Shown: positions 6,199 through 10,468 of the stretch, piece after piece
Numbering within the stretch: the first letter of the stretch is position 1
Layout of the letters: every line of letters starts with the position of its first letter
Source: Ichthyophonus hoferi
Lineage: Eukaryota > Opisthokonta > Ichthyosporea > Ichthyophonida > Ichthyophonidae
Direction of reading: 5' to 3'
Length of the DNA stretch: 10,468 nucleotides
NCBI GenBank assembly: GCA_002751075.1
Contig: NAOQ01000052.1
Coordinates: 189,018 to 199,485 of the forward strand
Notes under the pieces: model-generated
Databases searched by the model: none
Told to the model about the DNA's origin: nothing
The model's input: the letters and a program-made list of their open reading frames with translations, nothing else
Program-made: the position numbers and the translations under genes

Positions 6199-7258
6199 GA
6201 ATTTGACATTCATTGCAACGGCGCACGAATACAAGTGTACACTATGTAACATTTCATTATACACTATCCCGACTGGATATGTCAATATTAAGGTGCGGTG
6301 TACCATAGCCTCCTACACGGAACTATACCAATTTTTTCCGCTAAGAGCGACAGACAATAATATTTTTGAAAGAGATATGGCTAGATTTTTTGAATTTCAA
6401 GACAAAGGTACAATCGAAGAATTTACGGAACATGTGTGTGGAATGGAAGAGTTAGAGGGACCATTGGAGTTTTCCTTCTCCCTACCACCCATAGGAGAAC
6501 TGCAGGAAACTGAATTATTAAACCAACCACGAGATGAAAAACCAAAACAAGAGCAGAAAAAAAAGGAAACGAGCTTGGCAGATGCAAATAAATACTTATC
6601 TTTAGCGCTCAAGTGTAAGAATATAATTGCAGATAAACGGACATGTAAAGGAGAAGCTTTGCGCATGTTTGTTTTACAACAGTATTTTGGACTTATGGCT
6701 AGTGGTAAGCCAAGTGTTACAGCGTCAGAACTTTTAGCTGTAAGTGTTAATCGGGGTGTTTATTATTCAAAGAAAATACGATTGGATGCTAAGCTTTTTG
6801 AGAAAGATGGGGAAATCCAACCCACTGCACAAGGAAAACATACCAAAATAGCTTCGTTACTCGTTCAAAATAACTTTATACTTATGAAACAGCTTCAGTA
6901 TTACGTTATAACAACACCACCAAAAAACCGAACTTCTGTTGCTTTTAAAAAATACATGGACGCCTTTCTTCTGAACATGCAATTTATTGGCCAAAATGGT
7001 GAACGAGTTACACATATTAGTGTTGAAACTGCACGGCTGTGGTTAAAAAAATACGGTAAACCCCAGCAGAGACATCGACAACCAGAAGTGGAAAATTCAG
7101 ACTCAATACCTGACACATATCCCTCACCTCTTGCTCCAATACACGCGTCAAGTCTGGCTTCCAACCAGCAAATACATGCTTCTACCTTCGTGGAAGAACC
7201 ATTTACACATAGCTTCTGTGAACCTATTTCATATTTATTTGATGGTTCGTTTCTTTAA
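6199..7258 (+). CDS. DDE-transposase-derived DNA-binding-like protein lacking the catalytic domain
   Basis: The frame is open from 6197 to TAA at 7256-7258. Residues are counted from the codon at 6203; that codon is TTG, so it is not itself a eukaryotic start. The first in-frame ATG is codon 59 (6377), in a good context, and gives 293 aa. Residues 1-58 are open in AT-rich DNA, so they are probably also coding. In order: a CTLC pair (12-15); an acidic stretch (66-110); a Lys/Gln-rich linker (112-122); then 125-285. That last region resembles the part preceding the catalytic domain in fungal DDE endonuclease transposases. Landmarks are ASELL (174-178), YYSKKIR (187-193), GEIQPTAQGKH (203-213), NRTSVAFKKY (242-251) and SVETARLWLKKYG (273-285). 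Those transposases normally continue into a segment with a DGHERPDVV-like motif and the DDE core. Here the sequence instead turns into a Ser/Pro-rich tail (286-351) and stops. Family assignment is from memory of homologues. Function is inferred as DNA binding, possibly domesticated; a truncated transposon gene is the alternative. Confidence 0.62.
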
Positions 7259-7321
7259 TACATATACGTACATATTTTAATATTGTTGCAAGACCTTCAA
7301 ATCCAAAGGAACACCTCTAAA

Positions 7322-7363
7322 AAACACCTAATTGGAGCCCCTGAAGCCTGTGGACAAATTACT
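7322..7363. repeat. dispersed 42-bp repeat, copy B
   Basis: Matches 2380-2421 in the same orientation at about 33 of 42 positions, around ACCTAATTGGAG and GCCTGTG. It lies 60 bp past the stop codon of the main gene. It could be part of an old transposon end, or part of that gene's 3' UTR derived from one. Confidence 0.5.
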
Positions 7364-7452
7364 GAAACGAACACAGTTTGTTGTAAATACTTGAGGTACT
7401 TTATGAAATTAGAGTAATTATATTACACAATACACACAGCCTAAAATTTCCA

Positions 7453-7458
7453 ATAAAA
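7453..7458 (+). terminator. possible polyadenylation signal
   Basis: AATAAA lies about 195 bp downstream of the stop codon of the main gene, the nearest exact hexamer I noticed on this strand. AT-rich DNA gives such hexamers often, so its use is uncertain. Confidence 0.25.
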
Positions 7459-7970
7459 TATTTGCGCCCAACAGAACTACTCTTTAGGCGTTGCAGCCAT
7501 CAAGATTATTAATAATTTTATTGTATATCACAATCTGTGTCAGTTCTAGTGACTTGTGTACAGCTGTCGGGATCTCCAATTGTATATTTGATAGTAGGTA
7601 ATTTTTTTGGGCCAGCGGTAATAATAGTCACTTGATCGGATCAGTCTTTAAGGCAGAACTGTTGTATTAGAGGTTCTGTGGGAAAGCCCTAAATGGACTC
7701 TCTAGGTAACCGGGTATAGTAATTATACCTCTATTCTAATTCAGAAGGAGTCAATGCTTTGATTCGCTTAGATGAGAATGTGGTTATTGCACAAGGAGTG
7801 ATAATTACGATGTAAATAATAACTATTGTCATTATTTAATGCTAATAAACAGTTCTCAGAATTCTGAAAGAGCGAGAGATCTGGACACTGATTATTATAT
7901 GAGTGCTAAGGGTAGATTAGACATAACAATAACAATGTGGTTATTACATAATGCAATTAAATGCAAAGTG
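7459..7970. other. intergenic region with one direct repeat
   Basis: No gene recognised. A motif AATGTGGTTATT occurs at 7777 and again at 7934 with similarity over about 18 bases, in the same orientation. A small hairpin CAGAAC...GTTCTG lies at about 7655-7680. An open frame from 7839 to 8027 runs into the LTR-like fragment and has a hydrophobic end (FFLLLIVAYM), but no motif supports it as a gene. Confidence 0.45.
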
Positions 7971-8070
7971 TTTGTGTGTTACGAGAACTTTGTATTTTTT
8001 TTGCTACTCATTGTCGCGTATATGTGAGCGGGTCCTTTATTATTGACTTTTGTTTTCTTTCATACTAAGC
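7971..8070 (-). mobile_element. fragment related to the LTRs at 2664-4539
   Basis: TTTGTGTGTTACGA at 7971-7984 is identical to 2915-2928 of the 3' LTR. About 30 bases on, GTCGCGTATATGTGAGCGG matches the dyad-module segment GTCGCATATGTGTGAGCGG (2887-2905). A further T-rich segment resembles the LTR stretch after the second module. The blocks are not in the full LTR order, so this is a rearranged or decayed relic of the same family, older than the copy at 2664-4539. Confidence 0.42.
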
Positions 8071-8078
8071 GTTATTGC

Positions 8079-8104
8079 TAGTGTTAACTTTCTAGGTAAC
8101 ACTA
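8079..8104. repeat. perfect 8-bp inverted repeat TAGTGTTA / TAACACTA
   Basis: TAGTGTTA (8079-8086) and TAACACTA (8097-8104) are exact reverse complements around a 10-base spacer. They sit directly beside the LTR-like fragment. It may be a small hairpin or a binding dyad, or a terminus of another element. Confidence 0.4.
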
Positions 8105-8332
8105 ATGTTGTTAAGTTCAATAACTGAAATGGAGTCAATCATAAATATTTGTATTAGCCAATCCAATTCTGTTGAAGGGAAAAAAATTTCCCATCTGTGA
8201 TTCAATGCATAACTCTACTCCTTTCAAAATAAATATAGACATGGTAGATTTTTCCGTCGTCTATCAGTACTAAATCTTAATGGGGGAATATAGAACCATT
8301 CTAGGCTAGACTATTCTAGTAGGACAGTGGGC

Positions 8333-8846
8333 TCAACCTATTAGATATGGAACACAGCTTGGGCATCTCTGAAGAAATGTCCATTTAATAGGCTGATCAC
8401 AAATACCTAATAGATTACAGTAGGCTGGATTCTATATTTAATAAACTGGATTACAGTAGGCTCAGCCTATTAAATATAGAACACGGTTTGGACAATTTTG
8501 AAAATTTCATTTAATAGGCTGATCACATACGTTCCCAGGACTAAAAACGTATAATCTGGCTTAGAGTTTCGGGATTTCTACAATTGGCTGGTTCAATTGT
8601 GATAGATCTCCTTGGATTCTGTGTTATAGGCTGAATTCTACTATACCTAATAAATTACAGTAGGCTGGCTTTTATATTTAATAAACTGGATTACTGTAGG
8701 TTCTGCTAATTAAATATAGAACATGGTTTGGACAATGCTAAAAACTTCATTTAATAGGCTGATCACAGCAAGTTAGATTCTGTACGTTATAGGCTGAATT
8801 CTACTATGTCTAATAGGCTGATCACATTAGGTTCAGCCTATTAAAT
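8333..8846. repeat. array of inverted-repeat units (MITE-like), 240-bp spacing
   Basis: At least three units of about 61-64 bp recur at 8333-8396, 8462-8522 and 8702-8762. The middle one has perfect 14-bp arms, TCAGCCTATTAAAT and ATTTAATAGGCTGA. Each spacer carries TAGAACA(C/T)GGTTTGGACAAT or a decayed form, and each unit is followed by TCACA. The middle and right units sit in blocks of about 118 bp (from 8405 and 8645) exactly 240 bp apart, which points to tandem duplication. At the right end the arms appear in reverse order: TAATAGGCTGA (8811-8821), an 11-base spacer, and TCAGCCTATTA (8833-8843), again perfect. GTTATAGGCTGAATTCTACT is also repeated (about 8622 and 8787). No coding is seen. 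The family is not recognised. Confidence 0.72.
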
Positions 8847-9276
8847 ATACGGTATTCCGCGAGTCAAACCAAGTTACCTGACCCTTTTTATAGTTCCAAA
8901 CCGGCCTAAAACCAGTTAACCAGTAAACTGTGTACCTCACTTTCAATTGGATTGATTGCCAAAAAATAATATAGTGCAGGACGTTAGCTTTGGTGATTGT
9001 GGAAACTTAAAAAGAACTACGAGTTCTGTTCTGGTATTTATACATTTATTTCTTATTTGCTTATATAATAACTGTGTATGTTAGCTAATATTGATAGAAT
9101 GTTATTTACTCATTAATATATTTAGAAGTAACTATGAGGAAATGTTCATATTCATAACCAAATAAAAGTATACCTTCTAAATAGGGTTGGCTCTCGTTTC
9201 TGTCACGTTCTCGCCATATCTGTAGAAGATAAAAAGTTTAGTTCATGATCATTAGAGATATGTAGGATATAGTCTG
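8847..9276. other. intergenic, no gene seen
   Basis: I see no gene, RNA or repeat in this AT-rich stretch. Short stretches with near-normal base composition (8855-8945) have stops in all frames. Confidence 0.55.
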
Positions 9277-9428
9277 ATATAATATAGTATAATGTAATGT
9301 AGTATAATATATTATAATGCAACATAATACACTATAATATAATATAATATAATATAATATAATATAATATACGATAAGATAAGATAATATACTATACTAT
9401 AATACAATAGAATATAATATAATATCAT
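9277..9428. repeat. ATAAT pentanucleotide microsatellite
   Basis: Units of TATAA/ATAAT dominate, with ACTAT, ACAAT and AGATA variants. The cleanest run is about 9335-9370. A minus-strand open frame across this region (9312-9518) encodes only Tyr/Leu/Ile repeats and is not a gene. More diverged pentamers continue at 9488-9520 (ACAAC/ACAAT) and 9535-9560 (ACTAT). Confidence 0.9.
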
Positions 9429-9431
9429 AAT

Positions 9432-9623
9432 GCATAGATTCACCCACCTTAACACACCTCGTCCACAGGCAATCGCCATAACCAAATACAGCACAACACA
9501 ATACAACAAACACAACACGCCATATTACACTATGCTACATTATATTATACTATACTATAACTTACCAAAAAAACCATACATAGATCCATTCTGATTCACC
9601 TCATCCACAGACAATCACCACAA
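9432..9623. repeat. duplicated minisatellite unit between pentamer runs, about 142-bp period
   Basis: A 27-base segment starting CACCTC at 9455 recurs at 9597 with 23 of 27 matches; all four differences are transitions. CATAGAT also precedes each copy. Pentamer sequence (ACAAC and ACTAT types) separates the copies, so the composite unit is pentamers plus this unique segment. It looks like part of a larger composite satellite. Confidence 0.6.
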
Positions 9624-10052
9624 AAGAATTCCTTTTTACAAGGTAGGGCATTCCAGTTACTGCATTCCTCATCAGCTATTATCTAATTAGAATTCACAGT
9701 TTAACACCTATGACAAACTGTGCATCTAGTACGTAGTCCAAGGGTTTTTCGACGACACTATATAAGGAAGAAAGTATACCTTAATATGACAAATGAAAAA
9801 AAAAATTAAGGCACTGCTTTAATTATAAATTTAGTCATTAATTAATGAATAATTATATTAATAATTGTTAGAAGCAAAGTGGTCACTGTACTTTTACAGT
9901 TTATTATTTTATGTATTATTATTACATTTGCTTATTAGTTTTATAATCGAAGTAGATAATCCAGATACTTAGCTAGAAGGCTCACTAGTCCACTTTAGGG
10001 TTGCTTCTTCTGATAGTAACGATAGCATAACTCTATGCACTCAACCGTATTA
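9624..10052. other. very AT-rich region with a palindrome, no gene
   Basis: No coding signal. TCATTAATTAATGA at 9835-9848 is a perfect 14-bp palindrome. A short A run (9795-9805) followed by AATTAAG and later CTTTAATT forms a weak dyad. In DNA this AT-rich such signals have little weight. Confidence 0.5.
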
Positions 10053-10193
10053 GATTATAGTTACTAAATATGCAACACATTGCCAGGTAAGAAACCAAAG
10101 CTTTAGGCTGCCGTTTACCTGACGACAACAGCCAGATAGAACTTAGTGCAATAGATACCAGTTTTATTTCTAATAATTAGTGACTGATTATGG
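10053..10193 (+). pseudogene. broken copy of the 4959-5168 small ORF
   Basis: GATTATAGTTACTA (10053) and TTGCCAGGTAA (10080-10090) match 4983 onward. The block CCAGATAGAACT onward (10131-10173) matches 5116 onward at about 34 of 43 bases. In the matching frame the first part reads DYSY, then a stop codon, then LPGKKPK and another stop. The last part is open as DDNSQIELSAIDTSFISNN before TAG. About 55 bases of the middle are missing relative to the first copy. CAG/GTAAGAA here is a strong splice-donor match, so part of the apparent damage could lie in an intron. It is probably a decayed paralogue. Confidence 0.45.
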
Positions 10194-10468
10194 TAATTAA
10201 TAATCCTTCAAATTATCCGATCACCAATTACACCAATTAATAAATAATTTTATTACTTGGGTTTTAATTATATTAGTCAGTTATTAATTATAGTAATTAG
10301 TCGATTATCATGCTAATTATCTAATTAAATGGCAATTAAAGAATTTAGTCTACCATTGATACTAATGCAAGTAACCAAACTAAATGTTTTTTTAATTAAT
10401 AAAAAAAGAGTGGAAAATAAAGTGAGTGAAAGACAAAACTTTTAAACAGATTTAGACTTTTAAGTTTA
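10194..10468. other. extreme AT-rich tail of the window
   Basis: Dense AATTA/TTAAT motifs, with many copies of (T)TAATTA(A) between 10194 and 10330, then A/T homopolymer runs (10387-10393, 10402-10408). No gene. The repeated TAATTA cores resemble homeodomain-type sites, but at this composition they are expected often by chance. Confidence 0.55.

Noticed and set aside
6397-7164. Minus-strand open frames at 6397-6666 and 6901-7164.
   Set aside because: They are antisense to the well-supported plus-strand coding region and carry no motif of their own.
7839-8027. Plus-strand frame of 62 codons with a hydrophobic end.
   Set aside because: It crosses from unique DNA into an LTR-like relic, and the hydrophobic end is encoded by a T-rich run.

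Overview
The window looks like accessory DNA from an AT-rich eukaryotic genome, most likely a fungus of the Mucoromycota type. Four things point that way: a base composition near 30% GC outside one repeat block, long pentanucleotide microsatellites, splice-like signals, and one protein that resembles the N-terminal half of DDE transposases I know mainly from early-diverging and mushroom-forming fungi. The assignment to a phylum is inference. There is no bacterial-style gene packing.

Layout. 1-178 is an ATTGT-type pentanucleotide array. 179-2660 is AT-rich and almost gene-free, with a TATACA-type microsatellite (751-870), a possible exon (893-1033), a hairpin (2115-2158) and a TATA box beside a strong splice donor (2233-2269). 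2664-4539 is a small LTR retrotransposon fossil on the minus strand. It has two long terminal repeats, a polypurine tract, and a primer-binding site that copies the whole 39-nt 5' half of initiator tRNA-Met. 4959-5168 is a small ORF of unknown function with a broken relative at 10053-10193. 5692-6120 is a candidate promoter region with a 119-bp tandem duplication, two perfect inverted repeats and a TATA box.

6199-7258 is the one convincing protein-coding gene. It carries the DNA-binding N-terminal part of a fungal DDE transposase, has no DDE catalytic domain, and ends in an unrelated Ser/Pro-rich tail. It is intact over about 350 codons. 7322-8104 holds repeat relics, including a fragment related to the LTRs. 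8333-8846 is an array of inverted-repeat units. 9277-9623 is an ATAAT/ACAAC pentanucleotide region with an embedded duplicated unit. The last 650 bases are very AT-rich and hold the broken copy of the small ORF.

No operon or pathway is visible. The window is best read as a repeat-rich region containing one possibly domesticated transposase-derived gene. The main points for a second look are the full-length half-tRNA primer-binding site, the catalytic-domain-free transposase-like protein, the small-protein family, and the inverted-repeat array.
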